This document shows, piece after piece, positions 48,176-62,100 of a stretch of 64,000 nucleotides of DNA (its first letter is position 1; each line of letters starts with the position of its first letter). The notes beneath the pieces were generated by a model. It worked only from the letters and a program-made list of their open reading frames with translations. It had not been told where the DNA came from and searched no databases. The DNA lies in contig OX467088.1 of NCBI GenBank assembly GCA_950106755.1, forward strand, positions 16,476,001 through 16,540,000, read 5' to 3'. The stretch is from Climacium dendroides. Taxonomy: Eukaryota; Streptophyta; Bryopsida; Hypnales; Climaciaceae. The position numbers and the translations under genes are program-made.

Positions 48176-50500
48176 TGAGTTTATTGAACTCACAAAGAGG
48201 CCTCGAGTTTTCTTACTAATTTTTATACTAATTGAATGAATATGAAGGTGGTCACATCCTCATTAAAACCACCACTTGGCATGTGCTCCATTCTTCATGA
48301 TGGAACCATCATCAGATTTATAAGATCATGAGATGGATTGGGTAATGATGACAAATTTTTGAATTTATCGTACAATTCATAGCTCAATTAGTGAGTTGAG
48401 AAGGCTCTTCCCACCTAAGCTTTTGCATCACAAAGCTGCCTCTTTGGGGGTTCAATTTTTTCTAATGATTCATAGGATGTGTTTAGTGTCCTACAAAAAA
48501 AAAGAATTTATATGAGTTTACAGTGAATTTCCAATAAGGTATAGGCACCCATTTCTAATACTATACTCTAAATCAATCTTGAAAATATGTAGATATAGGA
48601 AGTTTAAAATGTATACCTTACATACATTAATGCAAAAAATGGTTTGGGATACACCATGTATTTGAACTTTACAAATTCAAAGCATACTAAAAAAATTACC
48701 AGTTTTTTTTTAATTCATGATTTTTTATTACAAGTGTGTTAAAAATAATTTAAAGTCTTGGTTCCACCTCAAAGTATGCAAAATTGTTTAAAGGTTGGTT
48801 ATAAGTGCTTCTACTTTATATCAAGTTTGTCAAGTTGGAGGAATTCCAAGACTATGACACTTATCAGGACTAAAACAAGAATCTATATTAATTGTAGTTT
48901 TTTTGAGCTTTGTTTTGATAAATGACACAATTTATAGCATGAAAATTTAAAGAAATTATGCTATTGATGTTGGTATCATTACAGCTAAATACAACATTTG
49001 TGGACCTTTAGAGCTAGAAATAACATTCTTGAATCATTTTATCTAGTGATATAATTTTGACTCAATTAGAAGACCATTTTTTTAAAGAAATCATTTGTAG
49101 TTTTTTGTAGAGCTATTAGAACAATGGAAAAAATAGTATTCACAATGATAGAACTATTGAATGGCCAAGAGGGAATGGAGAACTTATAGAAATCAAATGG
49201 AAAATTTTATGAGCAAAATAAAATAATTTTATGTGTAATTTGGGTTTGGTTTTGTAACCCATTACTCTTTTTGTAGATCTAGTGAATTTATATGGTAATG
49301 CATAGAGATTTTGAGTAACTTAAAAAAAAGTATTATAGCAATTTGAAGATTTATAATTTCACCTCAAAACTAAAAATATAAAATATTTGCCTTAAGTTTA
49401 TGAATGCTTGAACTAAAATGTATTGGTATGCAACCAAACTCAACCAATCAATAGCTAGGCATGAGGTGAAAACACACCAACGGGTCAAAATAGGCAATTC
49501 AACATAGTTAGAGGCACCTTTTTTAAGAAAACAAAACATTTTTGTAGTATTAGCAATTAAGAATCATGAACTTAAAAAATAAATAAAAATAAATAATTGA
49601 ATTTTGGATAAGACATGTAATTGTTATGATTTTTAAAGTGGAACTCCCTAAGCCATTGAAACCACCACATAGCTTGATCATAATACTGAAATCTATACTA
49701 AATAGTGAAATTAGGTTGCCTTACTCTAAGAAAGTTATTTTACAAGCCATTAAAGTCAACAGATATTTCTATAGATATATCCATTTGTACACATGGAAGT
49801 TTATGTGTACAATAGTACCTAATTCAAAGTAGTACATTCTTCGATAGTAACAATAAATATTTAGCTAGCGTGAAATGTCAAAAGATTAGTGTAGGGCAAC
49901 CTAATTTGACTATTTAGTGTAAAGAATCAACAATCAACAAATTGCAATTAAGTATGGAAACAATTTGATTGCACTCTAGGGGACACTTTCAATAAAAGTC
50001 TACTTGTTAGGAATGAATACATAGACAGTTTTGAATGTTTTCAGCTTATACACTATAAACTTAATTTGCAAGCGACTGCAGCACCTTGCTTGGTTGGGCC
50101 TCTCTTGGTTAGCCAATAAGCCAACTAGTCTTTACATGCATGTCATCAAAGTCATCAAAATCATAATCGAATGTAGATAATAAATTGCAAGTCTGTACTC
50201 ATAATAATGTTCCTCTCTGCTGTGACAGAATGGGTTGATCACGCAATGAATGACTCGTCCCAAAACAATAATATTGCCACATTCTAGTGCGTCTTAAAAC
50301 TGTCATACTTTATAAAGATTAGACTGTCGATACCAGCGACAATGCGTAGTTGCGTACTATTCGCAATTGAAGAGCAAACAATCCTACATTCTGCATCCCG
50401 ACAATAACTTCAAGATTATGTACCACAAGCTTAACTAAATTAGAATCGATCAAAACCACTTCTGAATTGAAAACATCATCCACACGTCCACTGCATCCAA
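48176..50500. other. AT-rich intergenic DNA, nothing recognised
   Basis: No gene or organised repeat seen; the open frames (49351-49539, 49626-49832) have no coding character. GC rises again from about 50050 toward the end of RTF2. Confidence 0.5.
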
Positions 50501-50827
50501 AACAATGTTGAGCTACAATTCAAAAACAGAAGTCAGCTCTAGAATTACCCAGCCTGGGGCCTGGGCCTCTATCTTCAACTTCATTTCTTCCATGGCACAA
50601 CTTCCATGAATAGGCCCACAACGAATTTAGCAGCTAGAATTTTAAAAAATAAAACGTCTTGCTAATCTCACTACTCAGTAGCACTACTTCATATTTTTGA
50701 CGTCAGTCCCACATGTGCGTCTCTTCTTCCACACACATTTAGACAAGTCCATTGCCCTAATTTCCCTCTGTAGATGAAAGTTTTGAAAAAAAAATATAGT
50801 ACAGAAAAAGTCTCAACAATATACAGA
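50501..50827 (-). other. Probable 3' UTR of RTF2
   Basis: Sequence below the RTF2 stop codon has intermediate GC and no continuing frame, as expected for a 3' UTR. The poly-A site could not be fixed by eye. Confidence 0.4.
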
Positions 50828-52582
50828 TCAGTTTCTCCCAAGAGGAAGAGACCGGCAAGAGTAAGTCTCCTTGAACGTCCCCTTGCTTGACGACGTGAAG
50901 ATAGAAGCATACACAGCTTTTGTGGCATTCTCTGGTAACTTATCAGATGCTTTATATTTTTTAGTTACGGTAACCAAATCTGAACCCTTTGGTCTCGCCA
51001 CTTGTGCAACCTCCAAATCCGGTGAGACTTCTCCCTTTCGTTTATGACCGTTCTGCAATAAGATATTTTCCGACTTCTTGCTCTCTGATTTAACTGCATC
51101 TCCTACACCTTGTTCTGTTTTATCTACCTTCCCATTCTTAACCTTCTTTGGCCTCTTCTCTTGAACCACAGCTTTCTCTGCTTCCATCCTTTCCCTCAAA
51201 ACAGTGACCTGCAAGAAACGACAGTATGAGAAAGCAATGACAAATACACCATGAACGAGTGAAACAAGAAGTATGACAAATTCTTCAGTACAGATATGCC
51301 ATAGAAAACAGATATGCCCCTACACTAAAATCCTATAAAAATTTCATGCTCCATGACAAATTTCTGTGACAAATTTCAAAGGCATATTTCTAGAGGATTC
51401 TAGTGTATTATTAAATCTGAAGGTCAATGAGATCAACTGCTAGGAGGCCCCTATTCCATAATGTTATATTAAACCCTAAGCAGGACACGCTGCAGAGCCA
51501 AGCGGCCGTTCTTGTCTCATAGGTTTGTAATTTATGTAGGTATTCTATAAACACCCTGAAGCCAGGGTGGGTTACTTCATCTGCAGGGTACAAACATACT
51601 GAAGAAATTTTCTATGACGAATTTACCAGTACAGATATGCCACAGTATTCCAAAAGCTGCAAGCAAACCCGTAATTCGAACCTTGACATTCCAAACAAAG
51701 TTCAACTACTAGAAATACAGACCGAACCACCTCATCGGTACTGCAAGCAAACAAAGGCTACTAACACAAGCTTTCATAGTAATTCACCAAAAGAATGCAC
51801 CCCCCTTCTAAACAAGTCAAAGAGCGATAATTAGGGTTTAGGATTTAGGGTACCTCCTCATCGGAGCCATTGAGCGGGATCTTGTCCACTTCCGTGAACG
51901 GCACATAACACACTGCACACGACGACGACGACACCTCCTTCAACGCCCGTGCACTCAACACATGCCCACACTTCCGCAGCGCAAAAAACTTAAACTTCCC
52001 ATTCACTTCCTGTCCCGTAATCGGACACTGAAACTTGCTCCCGGAGTTCTCCCCATCGGGATTCACCCCCGGAATCGACTCAAAATGCACCGTCACCAGA
52101 TCCTTCAACCCCTTGATGTAGCCCAATCTCTTCGGCATCGACTTCGTCAGCAGCGCATGCACCACCGCTTCCTTGTTGTAAATGTTCCCAAGTAAATCAA
52201 TCACGCACGGGGGTTTCAACGGCTCCGACGTGAGAGCGCAATTCGTGAACTTCGCCAGCTTGATCTCGTTGGGATCCACTTTGTCGGGCTTCTTTGTGGC
52301 GTACATGTTCAAGTAGCAGTCGCGGGACTCAGCGCCCGTGGCTCCTCCATCGCCACCACCTCCGCGAAGCCGAAGCCCTAACCCTAATGTGGAAAAACTT
52401 GGAATCGCGTAATCCATCAAGCGAGCGGCGTCGGACAGAGGGCGTCCTGCAAAGGAAAAATACGCATCGGTGATGCTTCTCTGAGGGAAAACCAATCTTT
52501 TTAATGAGCCCACGGTTTGCGAGGCTGAGACGCGGAGCGCAACTGTTCCGCCATCGCCATTCTCGACAAAGAGCTGAATCAT
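50828..52582 (-). CDS. RTF2: RTF2 protein with N-terminal ubiquitin-like domain
   Basis: RTF2 is a nuclear protein linked to replication-fork termination in fission yeast and to splicing and embryo development in Arabidopsis. Two exons, 51854-52582 and 50828-51208, with a phase-0 GT-AG intron, give 369 residues, near the plant family length. Residues 1-75 are a ubiquitin-like fold starting MIQLFVENGDGG and ending RLRGG, so the di-glycine is kept. Residues about 85-235 are the Rtf2 domain: CALTSEPLKPPCVIDLLGN, KDLVTVHF, then a RING-like part with CPITG (186), CGH (205-207) and CAVC (222-225). Residues 244-320 are a basic, disordered linker with KRPKKVKNGKVDK as a likely nuclear signal. The C-terminus AVYASIFTSS and KETYSCRSLPLGRN is the conserved plant tail. 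The start is the first ATG and fits the ubiquitin-like start. Confidence 0.96.
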
Positions 52583-52860
52583 GTTCCCTACGAGGAATTG
52601 AAAAAAAAAAGGGGGGGGGGGAGGATCCGATGCAGAATTCTACTGTTTTGAAAGATTGAAAGGAAGGGTAGCGGTACGAATTGAGGAAGCGTGATAGCTA
52701 CAAACGTTCAGAGGCTTGAAGGTGTACCGAGGAATACTGAAATAGTGTTTGCGGACAAGGCAGTGATGTGAAGGAAGTATCGTTTGGGGGTTCCGGAATG
52801 GATGAATGTTCGATGAGGATGAGTTTCGTTCGGGTGGTGGGTTTCTGTTATCTAGTTGCT
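52583..52860 (-). promoter_or_regulatory. 5' leader/promoter region of RTF2
   Basis: Just above the start codon lies an A-run joined to a G-run (about 52601-52623 on the + strand). GC stays moderate until about 52850 and then falls steeply, marking the edge of the genic block. No TATA box could be named with confidence. Confidence 0.4.
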
Positions 52861-55177
52861 CAATTAAATAAAAGTTGAATAAAAGTAAAAGTAAAAGTAA
52901 AAATACTATGGTAACATTTGTTTTAGTTTGTTTTGTATGTCGGTAATATTGAAATATTTCCCACTATATTGTCACTAGTCAATTTCTTTATACCATTGGA
53001 GAGTTTGACTTGATGAGGGTTGTACTAATATTGTATCATTGCTTTCAAACGTATGATGGATTTGTGAGCAATTTTTAAAACCATAAATTGAATTAAATTA
53101 TAAAAAATGGAGTATAGGAGTTTTGGATGTCATTCTTGACATTGCCAAAAAGCTCTTTTAATGAGTAGAAATGCACCAGAGTTGTTTTTCAATTTTGGTT
53201 CTTAAGTGTGGAAGTTATGGATTTTCAATTGAATATTGTTTGTATAAATTTAATTTAATTACAAGTAAATTATTTTTAAAATTAAAAATTAAAGGAATAC
53301 ATAGATAAATCATGGGAAATACTTGGACAAGTGCACAATGTCATACGAGTTGTTCATAAGTCAAACTTAAAAAAATTATACTGATCTTAAATTTTTTTAA
53401 AAGATGATAAAAAAATCTATATATTTAAGAAGAAAGAAAGTTTTAAATTCAATTCATAAATCAATTTAATATTCTTTAAATAATTAAATAAATCTTTCAT
53501 ATGATTTCAAAATACAAAAATTAAATATTCTAAAATAATATTCAATGCATTGTATATATTTCAATTTAATAGTAATTTTTTTTAAATAGACATTTGTAAA
53601 TTAAAATAAAATATTAAATCATTTAGCAATTTTGAAGGAAAAAAATTAGTAATGATAAATTGGTTTTAAATTCTATATAGTAAACTATATTATATAATTT
53701 CATATTTTTTTGGAGCTTTATAGAATTAGTTATGAAATTTTGAAGTTGAAATGGCATACGGCTGAAAATGGTCCACTCCCTAAAATGTACATTGTTTGTA
53801 CATTGCTAAATTCTATGAAAAAGCAAAATGAACACAAAGTATACATTTGAGGATGTTGGCAGTTTTAGAGCCTATGCAATTTCAAAGCTTATTACCTTAC
53901 AACAATTGGGTTTCATTGTAACATTGTCAATGTAATGAATACAAAATTGGTGTTTAAGAAGTTGTGAAATGTTCATATTCTAGTTTTTCTCTTTCCCCAA
54001 TTGCAATAGATATTCACATTCGTCAAAGGGATTCGGAAAGTCCAAGATGACTTTATAGGGTGAATTTCGTCACTTTAAAGTTCTTGTCCTACTTTGACAC
54101 GGGGGGGGGGGGGGGTAATATATCCTAAATATGACACAAAATAGGGGGCTTTTCATTTACTTTTATGTTAGAGAGAACAAAATTCTTGATGGTCCCTATT
54201 TGTAGGATGGGTTTAATGTCCTTGATTTTGATTCATATTTAGGTCTATTGACAAATTATTTATAAGTATAATTAATTTTTTTATATTGGAAGGGAGGGTT
54301 GACAATTTACAATTCTTTACTTCCTATGTTATCTAAATTTTAAAGATTTTTTACATTAATTTTTCATTATCAAAACTCCTTCAAAGTTCAAATTAAGTCT
54401 CTTGACCTTGACATCCTCTAGAACGCATTACAGATATAACTCTTGTTCTACTTTCTAGCAAAGACAAAACAACTATTTGGAACTCCATTCTATACTTTTA
54501 GGTAGTTGTTGAAATTATTAAAGCAGTTGGATTTTTAAATATTCTTGGTAGCAAAGCAAAGAGGATTTCAACGCACTTAAGAATGTCTTATATGCATTTT
54601 TGGATATTAGTTATAATGGTATAAAGTTTATTGGTAGATGATCTAATAACCGACCTTGTCAATTGACCTTGTAATCATGACAATGTTAGAAAAATTCTAA
54701 GAGAAACAAGAATTAATAGATGATAGTTATGAGGATTTTTTTTGAGTTTTTTTTGGTGTAAGCATATGAAATTTAAAGGAATTGACAGAACTCCAAGGAA
54801 AAAGCATGCCCTTTTGGGAAAATGGAAACAATATAGACTAAAAGCCATTACAATTGATGATGAGCTTTATAAGTGAAATTACTATTTATAATCCATTCTC
54901 TAAGAAATTGATCCCTAAAGAAATTGAAGCCCTTTAGCTAAAATCAATTGTATCTTAAAAAATTTAATTTCTTGTGCACTTGTTGTAAATTAAGAAATAA
55001 AGTTTGACAAGTGTAGTTTCATTTAAATTTTGGAGAAATCTTGAAAATCAGAGAATTATTGCAATGTGTAAGAATCCAAATCACACAATATTTTTTTTCT
55101 TTAATTTATCATTTCTATTTGAATTTTGTAAGTCACGATTGAGTTTGACCATCACACATCTAGTCTTTTTATAAAGG
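52861..55177. other. Very AT-rich DNA with repeat fragments
   Basis: No gene. A family A fragment lies at about 53690-53905 (TAGAATTAGTTATGAAATTT, AAATGTACATTGTTTGTACA). A run of about 15 G lies at 54092-54116, next to a family E remnant (GACACAAAATAGGGGGC) at about 54120-54175. Confidence 0.55.
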
Positions 55178-56175
55178 AACCTTTAATCCCTGAACGTCAT
55201 AGGGATGAAAAACGTCACAACCTAAAAGTCAAATTCAAAAGGCTGTAACTCAAAGGGCTGTAACTTTTGCATCCAATGTCCAAATTCAATAAAACTTGTT
55301 GGAGAAGTTGCGCATACTAGTCTAGTTTGTGTGATAAAATTTTCAGATCAAAAAAAGATGTATAATAGTTTTGGGATCCAATCAAAGTTCATAGGTTCAA
55401 TTTGAGCTCACCAAACTGCATTTGATGGCTGCAACTTTGGGGGCTTGTATCTTTGTAATCTAATGTTTGTTTTCAGTAAAATTTGTTGGATTTTGTTTTC
55501 AGTGAAGTCTAATTATTGTGGTAAAGTTTTCATGTCAATCTGAGTTGTTTCGAATGATTGGGAGCAATTCAAAGTTCAAAATCCAAACATTCGTGGATTC
55601 CAGTGAACTTCGGCGGCCTATAATTTCTTCATACAACGTCCAAATCTAATAATACTTGTTAAAGTTGTGCATACTAATCTAATTTGTGTGGTTAAAATTT
55701 CATAGCAATCCAAGAAGTTATGAGTGACTAAGAAGCATTTTAGTAGAAGGAGGTTCAGGTATAGATGTGATTTTTTGTTACTTTTTTCATTGTTTTCTAA
55801 CATTTCAAATCTATTTTGCGGACACAATGATTCATTTGAATGATATTTTTTTCACCAAAGTGTATATATTTTGGTTTTGAATTACTTTGTAGCTTAAAGT
55901 TTTTTCATTTGAGTAGGTTTAGAAATCGAATTTCACCTCCAAATGTGTTTTTAAGAAAATTTCAGCACCTTTTTTCAACACTAAAACATTATAATCTTTC
56001 AATCTATACAATCAAATGACTCCAAATTTGTTCCACACCATCTACAACATGCACACTACAATATTGTATGGTTGAGATTTTCATACCTTACTCTAATTTT
56101 GACTTTTCAGACTTGCAAAGGCAAACAGTTTTTAAGCTTGGTTGGACCTTTGGTGATGAGGAATTAAGGGTTAAA
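55178..56175 (-). mobile_element. Family C element 3 (inverted)
   Basis: The reverse complement of this stretch aligns with element 1 (19313-20305) from end to end. The right border read backwards, TAACCCTTAATTCCTCATCA, corresponds to TAACCCTTAACCCCTCACCG at 19315. The tandem units are marked by GTTGCGCATACTAGTCTAG near 55307, GTGAAGTCTAATTATTG near 55502 and GTGCATACTAATCTAATTTG near 55667. The right part (55840-56110) matches the unique part of the element. No coding content. Confidence 0.7.
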
Positions 56176-59100
56176 ATTGACCATTTGCCACCAATGTGTT
56201 CCACCTTATAACATTATTTTCTAGAGCAAAAGGATTCCCTTGATAATAATAGGAATGGAGGCCAAAAAAATATTCACTTTTGTATGACATTGAATTTTCA
56301 ACTAATAGTTGACGAAGAAATGCGAAACCCAGATTAGGTATGTGAAACAAGTATCTACTATGAAGAGACATGGACACCAAGGCTCTTCTTTTAGGTAGTG
56401 GCACCTACAAGGTAAAAACTTTGTCCAACAACCATAATTATATATTGGTAGCTTTCATTCAACAATGACATAAGACAATTGCAATACATGTTGGGTGAAA
56501 TCTAAGAACATTGGAATATAATATGATTTATTTTAATAATCACAAAGTTAAATTCATAGATTTTCTAAAGTTGTGTTTTAATTTCAATATCTTCAAATTG
56601 AATATCATACAACAAACATCTACTAATGTTTGTAGATTTTGTAGGGCACACTTTGAGAAACATGCTCAGTTTTTGAATGGTCCTACTTTAATCAATGATT
56701 TCTATATACATTTCTCTTTTACTATGAGTACATTTGTGTTTGTATGAAGCGCCTGGACACCTTGCCAATCCCTATTATTGAACTAAAATCTATAGATTTG
56801 AATAATTTTACATTTTGTGGAAGGATAGTTTTTGTGAGGGTATTGCACTAGATTGTGGATGTATATAAGAAGTGATGAGGTGCCTTGTTTAGTACATGGA
56901 AGCAACACATGTAAGAAAATATAAGATTGAAACTTGAATGAAATTTTAGAAGGCTAAGTTGAGCTTTAAAAATACCTTTCAAAGATATACGTTTCTTCAT
57001 TGCATCATTAGACATTCTTTGGGCATTTCTTCATTTCATTGCATTTTTGTATTTTGGATAATGCAATTACTTATTAAAATTTGCCAAACTAGCAACTAAA
57101 TTTAAATTTGTTGTTTTATTTTTGTTTTCAATATACTTTTTTGGGGGGGAATGAACATGGTCTCATAGCAACAATCATATCTGCTTGTGGATGAAATTTC
57201 AATACACGTCTTTGAGAACTTTTCAAAAGACATAACCCTTTACTTGTTGGCATTAAGTATTTCATGTAAGGTGTTGTTCTCTGAAATTATGCAATTAAGG
57301 ACTAAATTATATTACAATTATCTATAGGTTTTAAGGTATAAATATTCAATATGCATAGTAAACATAAAATTATAGATTTTATATTCAATTGTGAGAAATT
57401 CAAAATTTAATAGTTTGAATTTTGAAATTTCATTAGTACTAAAATTGAAATACCAACCGAGTGTTTGGTTTCAATTGCCATTTCACGCCTTGTGGTCTAT
57501 TTCCAAGTTCAATCATAAAGAAGTTAAAGAATATAATAATCATTGTAATTTTTTTTTAAATAAAAATGAATTCAATTCAAGTAAGGAAAAAAATTAATAT
57601 TTTTAAAAATTATTATAATCTATTATGACACAATATTAAATTCACTAAAATGTTAAAAAAACAAATTATTGTAGCTAACAAATAAGGCCAATTGAATTTT
57701 CTTGAAAATAGCATACAAATTTTATTGTGTAGAATTTTTTCAAATTTATTTGGTTCAGAAAATATAATATTAGTTTTTATTTATTTTGAAAACTTCAATT
57801 ATTTTTCTGAAATAATAAATATTTGATAGGTTATGTGCCAACCTTTCTCCTTTGTTTATAGTATGTTTGAATTTCGTAATAGCTTTAGAAAGTTTGATGA
57901 ACTAATTCTAATAAAAAAATTCATTTCAATATGCTTTTTTAAATGGTAAATTTTATCTTACATACACATTTAATATTTCTAAATGATCAATATTTATAAA
58001 TTCCAAATATACAAGATTATATAATTATACCGTATTTTTCAAATATCCATGTTCGAGCAATATACGAACAAAGCCTCGCCACCATAAGCGCTTTGTTCTT
58101 TTTGTACCCTTTAATTTTTTAATGTTAAATATTATTTTTAAAATATAATAATTTATACTAACTCTTTAAACCCTTAAAGACTATGTGTGCAAATTTTGAA
58201 CAATTGTTAAAAGCAAACATGTCCCATGTATACTAAATCTTGTTTTTTCATTCATTCAGTTCTTTGTAGATTTTGATAGTTGTCTAACTTTTGTATGGTA
58301 TAGACTTTTAAGAATTTACCTTGCAAGTATACTATATATAGTCCCAAGTTACAAATATATTTCACCTCCCAAAATAATTTTTTAAATTCAAACAAAGACT
58401 CTTAAAAATAACTCATTTATAAAAAAATATTTTAAAAATATTTTAATTAAAACTTCTAAATTTAAATTTTGGAACAAAATCTTATAAAAATTAAAACATT
58501 CAATCTATAGTCAATTTTAGAATTAAATTTCAATTTTTGGTTTTAGTTTTACAAATAAATTTTGATTAGTGTAGAAGTAGATCCAACCATGTGGATATGA
58601 TCAATGGATCATATTTAACAATCTTACTTTGTATACAATCCATATTTGAATTATTATTTTAAGCTTGTAACCTATATTAAATCTTCTCAATTTAAGAAAT
58701 TTGGACTATCCCCTTGTGTTTAAAGGCACTCAAGGGCTAAATGTCCTAATATTTTATGATGTGTTAGAAATAACAATTCTAAGGAATAACTTAGTGATGA
58801 CTTTTAAATAGCAATTGTGAAACTATGACTTACAAATTGTATTCATACCATTGCATTTATTAATGAAGTAATGAAGATTTTCAGTAAACTTTGAGACCAA
58901 AAATGGAAAATTCTTTCTAAAGGTATCTATGTAGTGAATATTAGTAATCTCTCAAGCCTTTTAGTTTTCCCAATCCATTTTCATTGTGAATCTTTGAGGG
59001 ATAAAAAAATCTAACTTTGTATGATAAGAATATATATGTTTATGAATGAATGTCATATAAATTTAGAATGCTTAGGCACTTAAAGGCTCATGAAACATTT

Positions 59101-62100
59101 CATACTTAATTTTATGTACCAATACTCATATAAGATTGTATAATTTAAGATGTTTTCTTAGTATGTATATTGATAATTTAATAAATTGCATAAAATTATA
59201 AATATTGATTCCACATGTTAAAAACTATGAATTCAAAATTCAAAATCAATTGTAAAACCTTATGTCGAATGATCTTCACAACTTCTTTAAAGTCTTTTTT
59301 ATGACCTCCCTACAATATTATGCAAATTACAATAGTACATTATACCGGACATTACATTGTTGTTGATTTGCCAAAATAGTGCTTCAAAAACAAAAAAATG
59401 AATGTATTTCAACACGATCCTTCAAATCAAAAAGTTATTTGATAAAAACAATAGGTTTCCAAAAATATATACAAAATAATGTTATCATTGAACCATTTTT
59501 GTTAGGAATTTAGTTAAAAGACAATTATAAGTCAACAAAGAACTATTTTGCATTTTTTTGCAACATCATTTCTAAAATATTGTATAATTTTTATAAATTC
59601 TTTAAAAAATGAATACAAAAATTCATTCTATATAATATTTTATCTATTTTATTTCATTATCCAATATTAATTACTTGATGATAATACTTTTGAAGTTTTT
59701 GTAGTTAGTGAAGTAGAATGTAATACAAAATTTTAATATAAATTAACATACAATCCTAAGATTTTTTTAAGAGATGCATATTGTAATAATTTTAGACTAA
59801 ATAGATCTTTACAATTAATTAGGATTACTTGTCGTTAATGATATTTTATAGATTTGCTTTACATTTTTTAATTTAATTTCATATTGTAAAAATGAAAGGT
59901 ATCAATTTTTAAATGTTGTATGATGTATTTTAGCTCAAATGAAATAATGAATAGTTAAAAGTGTGTTGGTGATAACAATACATTTGAATGTTCAATTGCT
60001 TTCATCAATAGTTTGGCTTCTTCAATCATATCTTCTTTTTTTGGAGGTCCATTTATACATGTGTCACATCTAAATATTCCACAATAATAACTTCAATGAA
60101 ATACTAAATTATTTTATTATATTGACTACAAGTTATAATAAGACTACAAAACATGTTAGTTTTAATAAATTGGTTATATTTAAATAAATATTTATTAAAA
60201 TATATAATTAAAATTTTCATTGAGATTCCATTGTCTTTTTTGAGATCCATTTAATATAGTAAATTTTAGCCATGCCTTTTATTTCATTTTATTTTTGAGA
60301 CACCTTAAAAAATAGATTGTTTAGCCATATTTTAAGAAATAACTTGAAAATTATAAAATTGAAAAACAAAGAGCTTTGATTGACCACAATTTATTCAATA
60401 TTGGACATCATTTACTCTACAACCACTCAAACTAGAACAAATCTTAACTTTAAAAAAACTTATAGTTGACTTCAAATTTCTAACCATGTGTTTGTAATGA
60501 ACATTGAATTACTACTATTAACATTGATGTTTAAAAATTTCAGATTAGATTTTGTACCCCATATAGAATTAAATATTTCAAATTTGGTAAAAATTCAAAC
60601 AATTGTCAGAGGCAAAGGTAATTATATTATATTCAACTTTAAACTTTCAAAGTTAAATAGGCTTTGAATGTTTAACCTCTAAAGGATTTAGAGTCCCCTC
60701 AAGGGATATTTGAAGATTCAAATATGTTCCTATCATTTCAATTTCGGGCCTGATTTAAAAAAAAAAAAAATTGAAGATAAAAATACTCATAAGCTTTCTG
60801 GGGATATAATTTATATTTCACTCAATGCTTGGGAACAAAAATTATGCTATTTGAAGTTTAAACTAGAGGTCACTAGGTAGTATTTAAAACAAATCACAAA
60901 ATTTGAAAATAAATTTGTTAATTTTTTTATCATTGAAACGTTTTTGTTTACATGGAAAGCTTTCAATCATTTTATTTGGACTAATGATGGAGAAATTATA
61001 GAAAATCTTGTTTTTCACACAACCAAGTTATCTTTTAAAAAAAAATAGCTTATAAGATTCATTTTTTAATTCAATTTTCACAATTTTTCAAAATAATGTT
61101 TTACATGGTTTAGTTTCATTGCTAAAACAATCTCACCTTTGGAATTAAACCATGTGTTTTAATTCCATCTTAGAACTATTACCAATTAAAATTTTCCATC
61201 TATATTATATCTACTTCTATTTAACAATTTTTTTAAGAATGAATTTTAAAAAAAAATTCTTATGAATTCTTTTTATGAGATTCAACTCAAGTTTTCAACA
61301 TAAAAAATTCAAAATTCAAAATACATTTTTCAAAATTTCTACTTTTAATACAAATATCTTACAATCTATGTGGTGAAAGTTTTAGAAATTTCTTCTACAC
61401 AATTGTATACTAGTTAAGTGCAAGATCCTATGGTTAGATATACAAATGTTTTAAAGTATTGCACTTTGCAATAGAAATGGTAATTTTGTGTGTTTTTTAG
61501 TCCAAGAAAAGGCCTTGATTCTTTAGGAATTCAGAACATAGTCTTTTACAAGATATTACAATTTGATCTCTAGAAAGTTCAAAATATTTTCTCTTTGCAC
61601 TAGAAATGCCAAATTTTAGTAGTTTTTGACAAGAAATAGGCCTTGAGGCTTTGGGGATTAAGATCAATTCATTATATGTTTCAATGTTTCAATGTATTGT
61701 GATCTAAAATAAATGATCAATGTTGTCGAAAAAATTACAACAAAGTTGACCTACAAGAAAATTCGTTATTAAAATGTATGTGGATTTATGAAATATTTAA
61801 CATTATAAAATAAATCGTCATAAGTACCAAGTTCAATTGAAAACAACATGAAACAAAATATAATGTTGATGGGAATCTTTCAGTTAGGTTGATTAAATAT
61901 TTTGTATGTATTATAAAATGTTTAGTTCTTTTAACTTTTTTGAAAGAATAAGCTAAAAAAATTTTAAAATTTAATTAAACTACAATATTCATATAATTTT
62001 AATATATAAATTTCACATATGTAATTTCTATTACTTCTTATTTATTTTGGATTCATGATTCAATTTTCAATGTTTACAAGATTACATTCAAGTAATTTAA

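Noticed and set aside
54092..54116. Long G run as a telomeric or G-quadruplex feature
   Set aside because: A homopolymer run without the periodic T/A spacers of plant telomere repeats; probably a slippage product at a family E end.
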